Positions 28,932-39,412 of a DNA stretch of 64,000 nt are shown piece after piece. The translations under genes were made by a program, and so were the position numbers. The stretch comes from Pseudomonas synxantha (GTDB lineage Bacteria > Pseudomonadota > Gammaproteobacteria > Pseudomonadales > Pseudomonadaceae): contig NZ_LT629786.1 of the NCBI RefSeq assembly GCF_900105675.1, positions 186,001 through 250,000 of the forward strand, written 5' to 3'. Every line of letters begins with the position of its first letter. The stretch's first letter is position 1. The notes under the pieces are model-generated. The model did no database searches, was not told where the DNA came from, and worked only from the letters and a program-made list of their open reading frames with translations.

Positions 28932-31763
28932 ATGACCGACTATAAAGCCACGCTAAACCTTCCGGACACCGCCTTCCCAATGAAGGCCGGCCTGCCACAG
29001 CGCGAACCGCAGATCCTGCAGCGCTGGGACAGTATTGGCCTGTACGGAAAGTTGCGCGAAATTGGCAAGGATCGTCCGAAATTCGTCCTGCACGACGGCC
29101 CTCCTTACGCCAACGGCACGATTCACATCGGTCATGCGCTGAACAAGATTCTCAAGGACATGATCATCCGCTCGAAGACCCTTTCGGGCTTCGACGCGCC
29201 GTATGTCCCTGGTTGGGACTGCCACGGCCTGCCGATCGAACACAAAGTCGAAGTGACCTACGGCAAGAACCTGGGCGCGGATAAGACCCGCGAGCTGTGC
29301 CGTGCCTACGCCACCGAGCAGATCGAAGGGCAGAAGTCCGAATTCATCCGCCTGGGCGTGCTGGGCGAGTGGGACAACCCGTACAAGACCATGAATTTCA
29401 AGAACGAGGCCGGTGAAATCCGTGCCTTGGCCGAAATCGTCAAGGGTGGTTTCGTGTTCAAGGGCCTCAAGCCCGTGAACTGGTGCTTCGATTGCGGTTC
29501 GGCCCTGGCCGAAGCGGAAGTCGAGTACGAAGACAAGAAGTCCTCGACCATCGACGTGGCGTTCCCGATCGCCGACGACGCCAAGCTGGCCGAGGCCTTT
29601 GGCCTGGCGAGCCTGAGCAAACCGGCTGCCATCGTGATCTGGACCACCACCCCGTGGACCATCCCGGCCAACCAGGCGCTGAACGTGCACCCGGAATTCA
29701 TCTACGCCCTGGTGGACGTCGGTGATCGTCTGCTGGTGCTGGCCGAGGAAATGGTCGAGGCCTGCCTGGCTCGCTACGAGCTGCAAGGCTCGGTGATCGC
29801 CACCACCACCGGTACCGCACTGGAGCTGATCAACTTCCGTCACCCGTTCTACGACCGTTTGTCGCCGGTGTACCTGGCTGACTATGTCGAGTTGGGTTCG
29901 GGTACCGGCGTGGTTCACTGCTCGCCCGCCTATGGCGTGGACGACTTCGTGATCTGCAAGAAGTACGGCATGGTCAACGATGACATCATCAACCCGGTGC
30001 AAAGCAACGGCGTTTATGTGCCTTCGCTGGAGTTCTTCGGCGGCCAGTTCATCTTCAAGGCCGACCAGCCGATCATCGACAAACTGCGTGAAGTCGGTGC
30101 GCTGATGCAAACCGACACCATCAAGCACAGCTACATGCATTGCTGGCGCCACAAGTCCCCGCTGATCTACCGCGCCACCGCGCAGTGGTTCATCGGCATG
30201 GACAAAGAGCCGGTCAGCGGCGACACCCTGCGTGTGCGCTCGCTCAAAGCCATCGAAGACACCCAGTTCGTCCCGGCCTGGGGCCAGGCGCGCCTGCACT
30301 CGATGATTGCCAACCGTCCGGACTGGTGCATCTCCCGCCAGCGCAACTGGGGCGTGCCAATCCCGTTCTTCCTCAACAAGGAAAGCGGCGAGCTGCACCC
30401 ACGCACTGTCGAGCTTATGGAAGAAGTGGCGCTGCGGGTTGAACAGGAAGGTATCGAAGCCTGGTTCAAGCTGGACGCTGCAGAGCTGCTAGGCGATGAA
30501 GCGCCGCAGTACGACAAGATCAGCGACACCCTCGATGTCTGGTTCGATTCTGGTACTACTCACTGGCACGTGCTGCGCGGCTCGCACCCGGTGGGCCACG
30601 AAACCGGTCCGCGTGCCGACCTGTACCTGGAAGGCTCCGACCAACACCGTGGCTGGTTCCACTCGTCGTTGCTCACCGGGTGCGCCATCGACAACCATGC
30701 GCCGTACCGCGAACTGCTGACCCACGGTTTCACCGTCGACGAGACGGGCCGCAAGATGTCCAAGTCGCTGAAAAACGTGATCGAACCGAAAAAAATCAAC
30801 GACACCTTGGGCGCCGACATCATGCGCCTGTGGGTGGCGTCGACCGATTACTCGGGTGAGATCGCCGTATCGGACCAGATCCTGGCCCGCAGTGCCGATG
30901 CCTACCGCCGCATCCGCAATACCGCACGCTTCCTGCTGTCGAACCTGACCGGTTTCAACCCGGCCACCGACATCCTGCCGGCTGAGGACATGCTCGCCCT
31001 GGACCGTTGGGCCGTGGACCGTACCCTGCTGCTGCAGCGCGAGTTGCAAGAACACTACGGCGAGTACCGCTTCTGGAACGTGTACTCGAAGATCCACAAC
31101 TTCTGCGTGCAGGAACTGGGTGGTTTCTACCTCGACATCATCAAGGACCGCCAGTACACCACCGGCGCCAACAGCAAGGCGCGCCGTTCGGCGCAGACCG
31201 CGCTGTATCACATCTCTGAAGCCCTGGTGCGCTGGATCGCGCCGATCCTGGCCTTCACCGCCGACGAACTGTGGGAATACCTGCCGGGCGAGCGTAACGA
31301 ATCGGTGATGCTCAATACCTGGTACGAAGGCCTGACCGAGTTGCCGGCCGACTTCGAAATGGGCCGCGCGTACTGGGAAGGCGTGATGGCGGTAAAAGTT
31401 GCCGTGAACAAGGAGCTGGAAGTTCAGCGTGCGGCCAAGGCCGTCGGTGGCAACTTGCAGGCCGAAGTCACCCTGTTTGCCGAGGAAGGCCTGACTGCCG
31501 ACCTGGCCAAACTGAGCAACGAACTGCGCTTCGTGTTAATCACGTCGACTGCCAGCCTGGCACCGTTTGCTCAAGCCCCGGCTGACGCCTTGGCTACCGA
31601 AGTACCGGGCCTCAAGCTCAAAGTCGTCAAGTCGGCCTTCCCCAAGTGCGCTCGTTGCTGGCACTGCCGTGAAGACGTCGGCGTGAACCCTGAGCACCCG
31701 GAAATCTGCGGCCGTTGTGTAGACAACATCAGCGGTGCTGGCGAGGTTCGCCACTATGCCTAA
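28932..31763 (+). CDS. ileS: Isoleucyl-tRNA synthetase
   Basis: This is a 943-residue class I aminoacyl-tRNA synthetase charging tRNA-Ile. The HIGH motif is in [18 protein letters not shown] in [10 protein letters not shown], an editing domain ([18 protein letters not shown]) lies between, and the C-terminal zinc finger is CARCWHC plus CGRC. Length and domain order are standard. Its end overlaps lspA by 8 bases. Confidence 0.98.
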   Translation: MTDYKATLNLPDTAFPMKAGLPQREPQILQRWDSIGLYGKLREIGKDRPKFVLHDGPPYANGTIHIGHALNKILKDMIIRSKTLSGFDAPYVPGWDCHGLPIEHKVEVTYGKNLGADKTRELCRAYATEQIEGQKSEFIRLGVLGEWDNPYKTMNFKNEAGEIRALAEIVKGGFVFKGLKPVNWCFDCGSALAEAEVEYEDKKSSTIDVAFPIADDAKLAEAFGLASLSKPAAIVIWTTTPWTIPANQALNVHPEFIYALVDVGDRLLVLAEEMVEACLARYELQGSVIATTTGTALELINFRHPFYDRLSPVYLADYVELGSGTGVVHCSPAYGVDDFVICKKYGMVNDDIINPVQSNGVYVPSLEFFGGQFIFKADQPIIDKLREVGALMQTDTIKHSYMHCWRHKSPLIYRATAQWFIGMDKEPVSGDTLRVRSLKAIEDTQFVPAWGQARLHSMIANRPDWCISRQRNWGVPIPFFLNKESGELHPRTVELMEEVALRVEQEGIEAWFKLDAAELLGDEAPQYDKISDTLDVWFDSGTTHWHVLRGSHPVGHETGPRADLYLEGSDQHRGWFHSSLLTGCAIDNHAPYRELLTHGFTVDETGRKMSKSLKNVIEPKKINDTLGADIMRLWVASTDYSGEIAVSDQILARSADAYRRIRNTARFLLSNLTGFNPATDILPAEDMLALDRWAVDRTLLLQRELQEHYGEYRFWNVYSKIHNFCVQELGGFYLDIIKDRQYTTGANSKARRSAQTALYHISEALVRWIAPILAFTADELWEYLPGERNESVMLNTWYEGLTELPADFEMGRAYWEGVMAVKVAVNKELEVQRAAKAVGGNLQAEVTLFAEEGLTADLAKLSNELRFVLITSTASLAPFAQAPADALATEVPGLKLKVVKSAFPKCARCWHCREDVGVNPEHPEICGRCVDNISGAGEVRHYA

Positions 31764-32268
31764 CTCAGCCAGTCGTTTTGGACGTCTGGGCTGGCTCGTA
31801 TTGAGTTTGCTGGTCCTGGTCATTGACCAGGTCAGCAAGGCTCACTTCGAGGGCTCCCTGGAGATGTTCCAGCAGATCGTGGTGATTCCGGATTACTTCA
31901 GCTGGACCCTGGCCTACAACACCGGCGCCGCCTTCAGCTTCCTGGCTGACGGCGGTGGCTGGCAGCGCTGGTTGTTTGCCCTGATCGCCGTGGTGGTGAG
32001 TTCAGTGCTGGTGGTCTGGCTCAAGCGCCTGGGTCGCGACGACACCTGGCTGGCTATCGCCCTGGCCCTGGTGCTGGGCGGCGCGCTGGGCAACCTGTAT
32101 GACCGCATCGCCCTGGGCCATGTGATCGACTTCATCCTGGTGCATTGGCAGAACCGTCATTACTTCCCGGCGTTCAACTTTGCCGATAGCGCTATTACTG
32201 TCGGTGCAATCATGCTGGCGCTGGATATGTTCAAGAGCAAGAAAACCGGAGAGACCGTCAATGACTGA
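31756..32268 (+). CDS. lspA: Lipoprotein signal peptidase
   Basis: The 170-residue protein has four membrane segments and is the aspartyl peptidase (SPase II) that removes signal peptides from prolipoproteins. The two catalytic aspartates are in [16 protein letters not shown] and FNFADSAIT. The ATG at 31756 lies within the ileS tail, and the stop overlaps fkpB, so the three genes are translationally coupled. Confidence 0.97.
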   Translation: MPNSASRFGRLGWLVLSLLVLVIDQVSKAHFEGSLEMFQQIVVIPDYFSWTLAYNTGAAFSFLADGGGWQRWLFALIAVVVSSVLVVWLKRLGRDDTWLAIALALVLGGALGNLYDRIALGHVIDFILVHWQNRHYFPAFNFADSAITVGAIMLALDMFKSKKTGETVND

Positions 32269-32713
32269 TCAGGTATTGGCTGAGCAACGCATCGGCCAGA
32301 ACACGGAAGTCACTTTGCATTTCGCATTGCGCCTGGAGAATGGCGACACGGTCGATAGCACCTTCGACAAAGCTCCGGCGACTTTCAAGGTGGGCGACGG
32401 TAACCTGTTGCCGGGTTTTGAAGCAGCCCTGTTCGGCTTCAAGGCTGGCGACAAGCGTAACCTGCAGATCCTGCCGGAAAACGCCTTTGGCCAACCCAAC
32501 CCGCAAAACATACAGATCATCCCGCGTTCGCAGTTCGAAGGTATGGACCTGTCGGAAGGCTTGCTGGTGATTTTCAATGATGCGGCGAATACCGAACTGC
32601 CTGGCGTGGTGAAAGCTTTCGATGACGCGCAAGTGACCATCGACTTCAACCACCCGTTGGCCGGCAAGACACTGACCTTTGACGTCGAGATCATCAACGT
32701 CAAAGCGCTGTAA
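32261..32713 (+). CDS. fkpB: FKBP-type peptidyl-prolyl isomerase (FkpB/SlpA type)
   Basis: This is a 150-residue FKBP-type protein related to SlpA, with VTLHFALRLENGDTVDSTFD, then DGNLLPGFEAALFG and DFNHPLAGKTLTF. Unlike slyD it has no His-rich tail. Its start overlaps lspA by 8 bases. A REPIN separates it from ispH, which has its own upstream space. Confidence 0.94.
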   Translation: MTDQVLAEQRIGQNTEVTLHFALRLENGDTVDSTFDKAPATFKVGDGNLLPGFEAALFGFKAGDKRNLQILPENAFGQPNPQNIQIIPRSQFEGMDLSEGLLVIFNDAANTELPGVVKAFDDAQVTIDFNHPLAGKTLTFDVEIINVKAL

Positions 32714-32732
32714 CTGACCGTACACGGTCTAA

Positions 32733-32820
32733 AATGTGGGAGGGGTTTGCTCCCGATAGCGGTGTATCAGCTAAGTATTTGCAGATTGATATACCGTTAT
32801 CGGGAGCAAGCCCCTCCCAC
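32733..32820. repeat. REPIN (GTGGGAGGGG type, slightly shorter arms)
   Basis: AATGTGGGAGGGGTTTGCTC and CCGATAGC are followed by a 35-base spacer and the inverted copy ending AAGCCCCTCCCAC. Unlike the other copies it is between two genes in the same direction (fkpB and ispH). Confidence 0.88.
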
Positions 32821-32891
32821 CTTTGATCCCCATTGTCGGTTGAGTCAGCGTTAAATTCGACTCAACGTGGCTGCAAGACACGAGGCACAGC

Positions 32892-33839
32892 ATGCAAATC
32901 AAACTCGCCAACCCCCGTGGCTTCTGCGCCGGCGTGGACCGGGCGATCGAAATCGTCAACCGCGCCCTGGAAGTTTTCGGGCCGCCGATTTATGTGCGCC
33001 ATGAAGTCGTCCATAACAAATTCGTGGTCGAAGACCTGCGCGCACGCGGCGCTATCTTTGTCGAAGAACTCGACCAGGTGCCCGACGACGTAATCGTCAT
33101 CTTCAGTGCCCACGGCGTGTCCCAGGCCGTACGTACCGAAGCGGCAGGCCGTGGCCTTAAAGTATTCGATGCCACTTGCCCGCTGGTGACCAAGGTGCAC
33201 ATCGAAGTGGCGCGCTACAGCCGTGACGGCCGCGAATGCATCCTGATCGGCCATGCCGGTCACCCCGAAGTCGAAGGCACCATGGGTCAGTACGACGCCA
33301 GCAACGGCGGCGCCATCTACCTGGTTGAAGACGAAAAAGACGTCGCCAACTTGCAGGTACACAACCCGGATCGCCTGGCATTCGTGACCCAGACTACCTT
33401 GTCCATGGACGATACCAGCCGTGTAATCGATGCCCTGCGCACGCGATTCCCCTCCATTGGCGGCCCCCGCAAGGACGACATCTGCTACGCCACGCAAAAC
33501 CGCCAGGATGCGGTCAAGCAACTGGCGGATGAGTGCGATGTGGTGCTGGTGGTCGGCAGCCCGAACAGCTCCAACTCCAATCGCCTGCGTGAGCTGGCTG
33601 AACGCATGGCCACACCGGCATACCTGATCGATGGCGCCGAAGACATGCAGCGCAGTTGGTTCGATGGTGTCGAGCGGATTGGCATCACCGCGGGCGCCTC
33701 GGCCCCGGAAGTCCTGGTGCGCGGCGTGATCCAGCAGTTGCAGGCCTGGGGAGCCACCGGTGCTGATGAGCTGGCTGGTCGTGAAGAGAACATCACGTTC
33801 TCCATGCCCAAGGAACTGCGGGTCCGCTCGCTGCTCTGA
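32892..33839 (+). CDS. ispH: 4-hydroxy-3-methylbut-2-enyl diphosphate reductase
   Basis: This is a 315-residue Fe-S enzyme of the last step of the MEP isoprenoid pathway. The three cluster cysteines are in [11 protein letters not shown] (C12), [11 protein letters not shown] and [11 protein letters not shown], with SNSNRL following. It ends 47 bases inside the convergent fimT gene. Confidence 0.97.
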   Translation: MQIKLANPRGFCAGVDRAIEIVNRALEVFGPPIYVRHEVVHNKFVVEDLRARGAIFVEELDQVPDDVIVIFSAHGVSQAVRTEAAGRGLKVFDATCPLVTKVHIEVARYSRDGRECILIGHAGHPEVEGTMGQYDASNGGAIYLVEDEKDVANLQVHNPDRLAFVTQTTLSMDDTSRVIDALRTRFPSIGGPRKDDICYATQNRQDAVKQLADECDVVLVVGSPNSSNSNRLRELAERMATPAYLIDGAEDMQRSWFDGVERIGITAGASAPEVLVRGVIQQLQAWGATGADELAGREENITFSMPKELRVRSLL

Positions 33840-34374
33840 CGCCCGACGGGCTGGTATAGCCTCGGCATAATGCCTGCTCGGTTTTCACACTGCGCAGGCT
33901 GATGCGCCCGCTGGGCGCCAGCACTACCTGGTACAGGCTCTGTGCCTGGCTTGTGTCGCACACATGCACGGTGCCGGCACGGAAGCCCCCGCCGGCAAAG
34001 ACCGGCTCTCCCAAACCGCTGAAACGCACCTGGTTCGTGACCGGGCCATTGCCCGCGATAAGCACATGCCCGCTGTCCTGTCGTTCAAGCAATACCGGGT
34101 TATCTTCGTCCAGGTGACCACGCCCATTGATGTCCAGTATCACCCGCCACCCCAGGCTCCAGTCCTCGTCCCGCGCGTGAATGACCACCGCCTGATTGCG
34201 TGCGATGGCCTCGGCGCGTGCGTAGCGCAGGCCTGCAGCGAGTGATTGGGCCACGCTTTGTCGCTGCTGTGATTCAAGCAACCCTTTGAAGCCGGGCACG
34301 GCCAGTTGTGCAAGAAAGCTGGTCACGATCAGCCCAAGCAGCATTTCAATCAGGGTGAACCCTCGTTGTGTCAT
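33793..34374 (-). CDS. fimT: GspH/FimT-family pseudopilin
   Basis: The 193-residue type IV prepilin-like protein has a short leader and the processing site [12 protein letters not shown] (Gly then Phe, Glu at +5), followed by a hydrophobic helix. The body matches FimT/FimU minor pilins ([31 protein letters not shown]). The C-terminus overlaps the ispH end on the other strand by 47 bases; the last 25 residues or so (after EQALC) look unlike pilin sequence and may reflect a lost stop. It faces away from pilV across a 200-base gap. Confidence 0.85.
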   Translation of the reverse strand: MTQRGFTLIEMLLGLIVTSFLAQLAVPGFKGLLESQQRQSVAQSLAAGLRYARAEAIARNQAVVIHARDEDWSLGWRVILDINGRGHLDEDNPVLLERQDSGHVLIAGNGPVTNQVRFSGLGEPVFAGGGFRAGTVHVCDTSQAQSLYQVVLAPSGRISLRSVKTEQALCRGYTSPSGVRAASGPAVPWAWRT

Positions 34375-34580
34375 GTGCGTTCCCTCCGTGGACGCGAGTG
34401 GGTCTACAAGTTGCAGACCTAGGTATAGCCCTGGGCCTCTGGTGATGAATGATGGCCTTTATGTCCAAAGTATTTCCCTTTGTTCCTGGAGCGGCGCCGC
34501 TTGAAAGCCGACGCTAGTCTTGGGTCGTACAGCAGGTTTTGCCTGCTTTTTTCCGGCCTTCGACATGGATGACGACGGTA

Positions 34581-35066
34581 ATGCCCGCCTGCCCGAATCG
34601 ATTTTTCCTGCGCGCTTTCCAGCGACGCCAATCCGGCATGACCTTGATCGAGGTGCTGGTAGCGCTACTGATCCTGGCCATTGGTCTGATGGGCGCTGCA
34701 GTGCTCCAGCTCAATGCGCTCAAGTACACCGACAGCGCCAGGATGACCAGCCAAGCCAGTTTTATCGCCTACGACATGCTTGACCGCATTCGCGCCAACG
34801 CCGGTGCAGATTACTCGTGGGGCAGCGCCGAGCCCGCGCCGCGCAGCACTTCGACTGCCAGTGTGCGTGACTTGGACCTGCACGATTTCGAGGCCAATAT
34901 CATTGGTTTTGCAGGCGAAGACGCTAAAGGGTCGGTGGCTTTGAGTGGGCATGAGGTCACCATCAGCATCAGCTGGCAGGACGCTCGAGCGGCAAACAGG
35001 CCTGGAGCCCGGGAAACCTTCACCCTGACCAGTCGTATCGCCAATGATCAGGGAGCGTTGCAATGA
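34581..35066 (+). CDS. pilV: Minor pilin PilV
   Basis: This is a 161-residue prepilin with the processing site RRQSGMTLIEVLVALLILAI and the PilV-like segment GLMGAAVLQLNALKYTDSAR. Several in-frame ATGs (34539, 34569, 34581) occur; I chose 34581 because it gives the shortest leader before the GM cleavage, but this is uncertain. It overlaps pilW by 4 bases (ATGA). Confidence 0.85.
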   Translation: MPACPNRFFLRAFQRRQSGMTLIEVLVALLILAIGLMGAAVLQLNALKYTDSARMTSQASFIAYDMLDRIRANAGADYSWGSAEPAPRSTSTASVRDLDLHDFEANIIGFAGEDAKGSVALSGHEVTISISWQDARAANRPGARETFTLTSRIANDQGALQ

Positions 35067-35770
35067 ATCGTCTTGTTCGAGGTTTCAGCCTGGTGGAATT
35101 GTTGCTGGCACTCGCCGTAGGGCTAGTGCTGGTGCTGGGTGCGAGCCAGGTGGTGATCAGCTCGCGACTGACCCATGCCAGCCAGCAGGCCGCGATGGTG
35201 CTGCAGGATGATGCGCGGTTTGTCCTGAGCAAGATTACCCAGGACATACGCCAGGCAGGCATGCTGGGGTGCCTGGCCACGGCCGTCATCGACAACGCGC
35301 CTGCCGCCTTTGATCGGCCGATAAGCTGGGAGGCGTCGGCGAGTGCAAAGTCACTGACATTGGTTACGGCGAGCGTCGGTGAGGGCGTTGGCAAGCCGGA
35401 TTGGACGGTACTGTCCGACTGCAAGGAGGTGGCCCAGGCTTATGCCGGGGCACCGCCTGCCGCCGCACCTGGCCAGATCCGCTTTGGCATACGCCAGCTT
35501 ACCTACACCTACGAAACAGGCCAGTTGAAGATCAGTACGCCGGCAACGCCTGCGAAAGCCGTACTGATGGATAACGTGCGGGCATTCGACATCAGCTTTG
35601 GCATGGCGGCCCAGCCGGCATCAACGGTTGTGGTGCGTTACGACAGGCACCCGGTTGACCCGTCGCTGATACGCAGCGTGCGCATCCATATGACGCTGCA
35701 AGACCCGTCTGGACGGGTGAAGGATCAGAGCTACAGCGTCGTGGCCGCGCTGCGAAATCGGCTGGGTTAG
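35063..35770 (+). CDS. pilW: Minor pilin PilW
   Basis: The 235-residue prepilin starts MNRLVRGFSLVELLLALAVG, with cleavage after RG, and has DARFVLSKITQDIRQAGMLG, typical of PilW. Minor pilins prime assembly of the type IV pilus. The gene overlaps pilV and is followed by pilX within 5 bases, so they form an operon. Confidence 0.9.
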   Translation: MNRLVRGFSLVELLLALAVGLVLVLGASQVVISSRLTHASQQAAMVLQDDARFVLSKITQDIRQAGMLGCLATAVIDNAPAAFDRPISWEASASAKSLTLVTASVGEGVGKPDWTVLSDCKEVAQAYAGAPPAAAPGQIRFGIRQLTYTYETGQLKISTPATPAKAVLMDNVRAFDISFGMAAQPASTVVVRYDRHPVDPSLIRSVRIHMTLQDPSGRVKDQSYSVVAALRNRLG

Positions 35771-35775
35771 GCGTG

Positions 35776-36306
35776 ATGGTCATGCTTGGTAGGCTTCATG
35801 TGCGGCAGGCCGGGATGGTGTTGCTGATCAGCCTGGTATTGCTGCTGCTGTTATCGCAGGTGGGGTTGTCATCCATGCAGGGGGCGGTATCCCAGCAAAA
35901 AGTCGCGAGCAGCCTGTGGCATCGCAATCAATCATTTCAACATGCCGAAAGTGGCCTGAGGTTGGGCGAGTGGGCGGTACAGAGGGTAGGCGGGGCATTG
36001 CCCATATGCCACTCGGTCACCACTTGTGCGCCGCCCGTTGAAGCTTTTTCGCTGGTGGGCGGCGGGACCAATCCTGCCTCGGCGGTCTCTTGGGTAGCGC
36101 TGATGGGGGGATTCTATGGCGTTCAAGCACTGGGTATGGGGGCTGGTATGGTCCATCTACCGATCCATGCCTCGGCGGCACTGTATCGGGTGACTGCAGT
36201 CGGGCTCGCAGGCCAATCACGCACGGTGCTCGAGACGGTCTACGCACGCGTGGAGGAGGGCGGCAGCGTCAGGTTTCGACGGGTCTTATGGCGGCAACTT
36301 CAATAG
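35776..36306 (+). CDS. pilX: Minor pilin PilX
   Basis: The 176-residue protein starts with a short leader and RQAGMVLLISLVLLLLLSQV, where the usual glutamate at +5 is absent, as is normal for PilX. It has QQKVASSLWHRNQSFQHAES, a PilX-like block. Possible starts are GTG 35773 and ATG 35776 or 35782. pilE follows after 11 bases; no pilY1 lies between them. Confidence 0.82.
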   Translation: MVMLGRLHVRQAGMVLLISLVLLLLLSQVGLSSMQGAVSQQKVASSLWHRNQSFQHAESGLRLGEWAVQRVGGALPICHSVTTCAPPVEAFSLVGGGTNPASAVSWVALMGGFYGVQALGMGAGMVHLPIHASAALYRVTAVGLAGQSRTVLETVYARVEEGGSVRFRRVLWRQLQ

Positions 36307-36317
36307 GGAGCAATAAA

Positions 36318-36719
36318 ATGGGCATGGATAGCCGGGGCTTTAGCCTGATCGAGTTACTGATCGTGGTGGCGATCATCGCGTTGCTGGCTGGGGTCACCTA
36401 TCCCGGATATATCGGTCAGATTAAAAAGGTTTATCGAGCGCAAATCGTCACGTTGTTGAGCGAGCAAGCCCAGCACTTGGAGCGTTTTTATACGAGGAAC
36501 GGCACTTTTATTGATGTAAGCGGCGTCAGTGCGGGCAATGATCATTATAGAATCAGTGTCGTTTTAAACCCCCAGGATTTTGACCTGCTCGCTACGCCTG
36601 TTGTGGATTCATTGATGGCGGGTGATGCGTGTGCAGCCTTCAGCTTGACCAGCACCGGTATGCGAAGTAACCCGGGAGCGGCGCCTGATATGTCGCGCAA
36701 GCTCTGCTGGGGGCAATGA
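36318..36719 (+). CDS. pilE: Minor pilin PilE
   Basis: This is a 133-residue prepilin with RGFSLIELLIVVAIIALLAG and the PGYIGQIKKVYRAQIVTLLS block, as in PilE. GGGAG lies 9 bases before the ATG at 36318; the much longer open frame upstream is shadow of pilX. It has two cysteines near the C-terminus (CAAFSL, LCWGQ) that could form the usual disulfide loop. Its stop overlaps the upstream extension of the thiO frame, and the probable thiO start is 62 bases later. Confidence 0.9.
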   Translation: MGMDSRGFSLIELLIVVAIIALLAGVTYPGYIGQIKKVYRAQIVTLLSEQAQHLERFYTRNGTFIDVSGVSAGNDHYRISVVLNPQDFDLLATPVVDSLMAGDACAAFSLTSTGMRSNPGAAPDMSRKLCWGQ

Positions 36720-36781
36720 TGAGCGTGCTTGAAGAGTGGGCGCCGGGCGCGTCTTTCCCTGTTTATCGGCTGGATCAAATA

Positions 36782-37891
36782 ATGGCAAAGCAACAGCAAG
36801 TGGTGATTGTCGGCGGCGGAGTAATCGGCCTGTTGACGGCTTACAACCTCGCCAGGGAGGGGCAGACGATCATACTGCTGGAGCGGGCGGGGCTTGGGCA
36901 GGAGTCTTCCTGGGCGGGTGGCGGGATTGTTTCGCCGTTGTATCCATGGCGCTATAGCCCGGCGGTCACCGCCTTGGCCCATTGGTCCCAGGATTTTTAC
37001 CCACAACTGGCGCAGCGCTTGTTTGCCGCTACCGGCGTGGATCCCGAGGTGCATACCACGGGCCTGTACTGGCTTGACCTGGATGATGAAGGTCAAGCAT
37101 TGGCCTGGGCTGCGCGTGAAGGACGGCCATTAAGCAAGGTGGATGTGTCGACGGCCCATGATGCAGTGCCGGTATTGGGAGGCGGCTATTGCCGGGCGAT
37201 CTACATGGCCGACGTGGCCAATGTACGCAACCCACGCCTGGTCAAATCCCTGAGGGCTGCGCTGCTGGCATTGCCGGGTGTGACCATACAAGAGCATTGC
37301 GAAGTACAAGGATTTGTCCGCGAGGGTGACAGCGTGGTGGGCGTTAACACCGCTGCAGGGCAGGTTCCGGGTGATCAGGTGGTGCTCGCTGCCGGGGCCT
37401 GGAGTGGGCAATTGCTGGGCACGCTGGGCTTGGCGTTACCCGTAGAGCCGGTCAAAGGCCAGATGATTCTGTACAAGGGTGCGCCTGACTTTTTATCCAG
37501 CATGGTCCTGGCCAAGGGGCGGTATGCGATCCCGCGACGTGATGGGCACATCCTGATCGGAAGTACATTGGAGCATGAGGGGTTCAACAAGACGCCGACC
37601 GAAACCGCGTTGGAAAGCCTCAAGGCCTCTGCGGTAGAGCTGATTCCGGCCTTGGCGGCCGCCGAGGTGGTCGGGCATTGGGCAGGGTTGCGGCCTGGCT
37701 CGCCGGAGGGTATCCCGTATATCGGTGAGGTTCCTGGGTTCAAGGGGTTGTGGCTCAATTGTGGCCATTACCGCAATGGCCTGGTGCTAGCGCCGGCCTC
37801 CTGCCAGTTATTCGCCGACTTGCTGTTGGCGCGGGCCCCAATCATCGATCCCACGCCTTATTCGCCCGCCGGTCGCCTCAACGCTGGATAG
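36782..37891 (+). CDS. thiO: Glycine oxidase ThiO
   Basis: This is a 369-residue FAD enzyme of the DAO family that oxidises glycine to the imine used in thiazole synthesis. The FAD motif QVVIVGGGVIGLLTAYNLAR starts near residue 6, and GGGIVSPLYPWRYSPAV and VGHWAGLRPGSPEGIPYIG are characteristic. I use the ATG at 36782 in preference to the extended frame from 36716. No TPP riboswitch is visible upstream, since the gene follows pilE directly. Confidence 0.92.
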   Translation: MAKQQQVVIVGGGVIGLLTAYNLAREGQTIILLERAGLGQESSWAGGGIVSPLYPWRYSPAVTALAHWSQDFYPQLAQRLFAATGVDPEVHTTGLYWLDLDDEGQALAWAAREGRPLSKVDVSTAHDAVPVLGGGYCRAIYMADVANVRNPRLVKSLRAALLALPGVTIQEHCEVQGFVREGDSVVGVNTAAGQVPGDQVVLAAGAWSGQLLGTLGLALPVEPVKGQMILYKGAPDFLSSMVLAKGRYAIPRRDGHILIGSTLEHEGFNKTPTETALESLKASAVELIPALAAAEVVGHWAGLRPGSPEGIPYIGEVPGFKGLWLNCGHYRNGLVLAPASCQLFADLLLARAPIIDPTPYSPAGRLNAG

Positions 37892-38111
37892 ATTTCGGCC
37901 CTTGTTCCAGATGTGCCTGGGTGCAATACCACGCCTGGCTTGAACTCAGTGCGCGATCCTGCGGCAGATGCACGCCGCAGTGGGCGCAACGCACCATCAG
38001 CGCTGCATTCGGCTCAGCAGGCCGTTGCTGGCGCGCTGTAGGGTTTTTGAATTTGCGCCAGAACCATACCGCGGCAGCAATGACGGCAATCCAGAACAGT
38101 AGACGAAGCAT
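37878..38111 (-). CDS. PP0621 family protein
   Basis: This 77-residue protein has an N-terminal membrane helix (LLFWIAVIAAAVWFW) followed by a zinc-finger-like CAHCGVHLP and WYC pair. This matches the Pseudomonas PP0621 family, whose function is unknown. It overlaps the thiO end by 14 bases on the other strand and sits where pilS/pilR lie in P. aeruginosa; those regulators are absent here. Confidence 0.85.
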   Translation of the reverse strand: MLRLLFWIAVIAAAVWFWRKFKNPTARQQRPAEPNAALMVRCAHCGVHLPQDRALSSSQAWYCTQAHLEQGPKSIQR

Positions 38112-38191
38112 AATGGGCAGTTTCTCGGCAAGGAATGCGTCAGTTTAGCCAAGGCGGCCACGGGCGCACAGCGCAATAAATACTCGCTCAT

Positions 38192-38220
38192 AAAAAAGGG
38201 AGCTCCTCAGAGCTCCCTTT
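38192..38220 (-). terminator. Rho-independent terminator after bamD
   Basis: On the minus strand AAAGGGAGCTCTGAGGAGCTCCC is followed by a run of six T residues, 20 bases past the bamD stop. Confidence 0.9.
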
Positions 38221-38237
38221 TGCGTTGCGTCGAACAA

Positions 38238-39263
38238 TCAGTCGAACACACCGAAGGTCATGTAGCTGAACCATGAACGGTCTTCGTTGTTGCCAAGGGC
38301 CTGCGGCTCCTCTTCTTCGATGACGTCGCCGTTCTCGTCGTGAGGCTTGAGGTCCGAAGGAATGGCATCCTTGGCATCCTGGTACTGCTTGATCACGTCC
38401 TGATTGGCGCGGGTTTCGCCCGGCGGCAACGGTGGACGGGATTCGATCAGGCCCAGGGTGTATTTGCTCAGCCAGGAACGGTTGTCCGCTTCGGCAACCT
38501 GAGGCACGAACTGGCCGTCTTTCAGGCTCGGGTGGTCAGGGTAGTTGAGTTTCAAGGTTTCCAGGCTGGTGGTCGCCAGTGTATCCAGGTGCAGACGCTG
38601 GTAAGCCTCGGTCATGACTGCCAGGCCGTCACCCACGGAGGGGGTTTCCTGGAAGTTCTCCACTACATAGCGGCCACGGTTGGCGGCTGCGACGTACGCC
38701 TGGCGGGTCAGGTAGTAGTGGGCTACGTGGATCTCGTAGGATGCCAGCAGGTTGCGCAGGTAGATCATGCGCTGCTTGGCGTCCGGCGCGTAGCGGCTGT
38801 TCGGGTAGCGGCTGGTCAGTTGGGCGAACTCGTTGTAGGAGTCGCGGGCAGCACCCGGGTCACGCTTGGTCATGTCCAGCGGCAGGAAGCGCGCCAGCAG
38901 GCCAACGTCCTGGTCGAACGAGGTCAGGCCCTTCATGTAGTAGGCGTAGTCCACGTTCGGGTGCTGCGGGTGCAGGCGGATAAAACGCTCGGCAGCGGAC
39001 TTGGCAGCTTCCGGCTCGGCGTTCTTGTAGTTGGCGTAGATCAGCTCAAGCTGGGCCTGGTCGGCATAGCGCCCGAACGGGTAACGCGACTCCAAGGCCT
39101 TCAGCTTTGCTGTGGCGCTGGTGAAGCTATTATTGTCCAGGTCTGTCTGAGCTTGCTGGTACAGCTCGACTTCGCTCAGGTTTTCGTCGACGACGTCCTT
39201 TGTTGACGAGCAAGCAGCAGTCATGGCGAGGATGGCGATCAGCAGCAGGTGTTTCACTTGCAT
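38238..39263 (-). CDS. bamD: Outer membrane assembly lipoprotein BamD
   Basis: The 341-residue lipoprotein has a signal peptide ending in the lipobox MTAAC (lipidated Cys18) and TPR-like repeats ([38 protein letters not shown]). It is the essential BAM complex partner of BamA at the periplasmic face of the outer membrane. The Pseudomonas-type acidic C-terminal extension (EEEEPQ) makes it longer than the E. coli protein. I use the ATG at 39263; the longer frame is unsupported. It diverges from rluD across 150 bases. Confidence 0.95.
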   Translation of the reverse strand: MQVKHLLLIAILAMTAACSSTKDVVDENLSEVELYQQAQTDLDNNSFTSATAKLKALESRYPFGRYADQAQLELIYANYKNAEPEAAKSAAERFIRLHPQHPNVDYAYYMKGLTSFDQDVGLLARFLPLDMTKRDPGAARDSYNEFAQLTSRYPNSRYAPDAKQRMIYLRNLLASYEIHVAHYYLTRQAYVAAANRGRYVVENFQETPSVGDGLAVMTEAYQRLHLDTLATTSLETLKLNYPDHPSLKDGQFVPQVAEADNRSWLSKYTLGLIESRPPLPPGETRANQDVIKQYQDAKDAIPSDLKPHDENGDVIEEEEPQALGNNEDRSWFSYMTFGVFD

Positions 39264-39412
39264 GGCGGCTTGCGTCCCTATGACGGCCGCTGTCTTGGGC
39301 GGGGCCGTCCTGTTATGATGAGCGCCCCGTTGAAAGCCTCGGGGCAAAAGACGCCGTATTTAACCACAAGCGCGCAGCCGAAACCAAAGGCTGTGCCACG
39401 CCTAGTCTGAGC

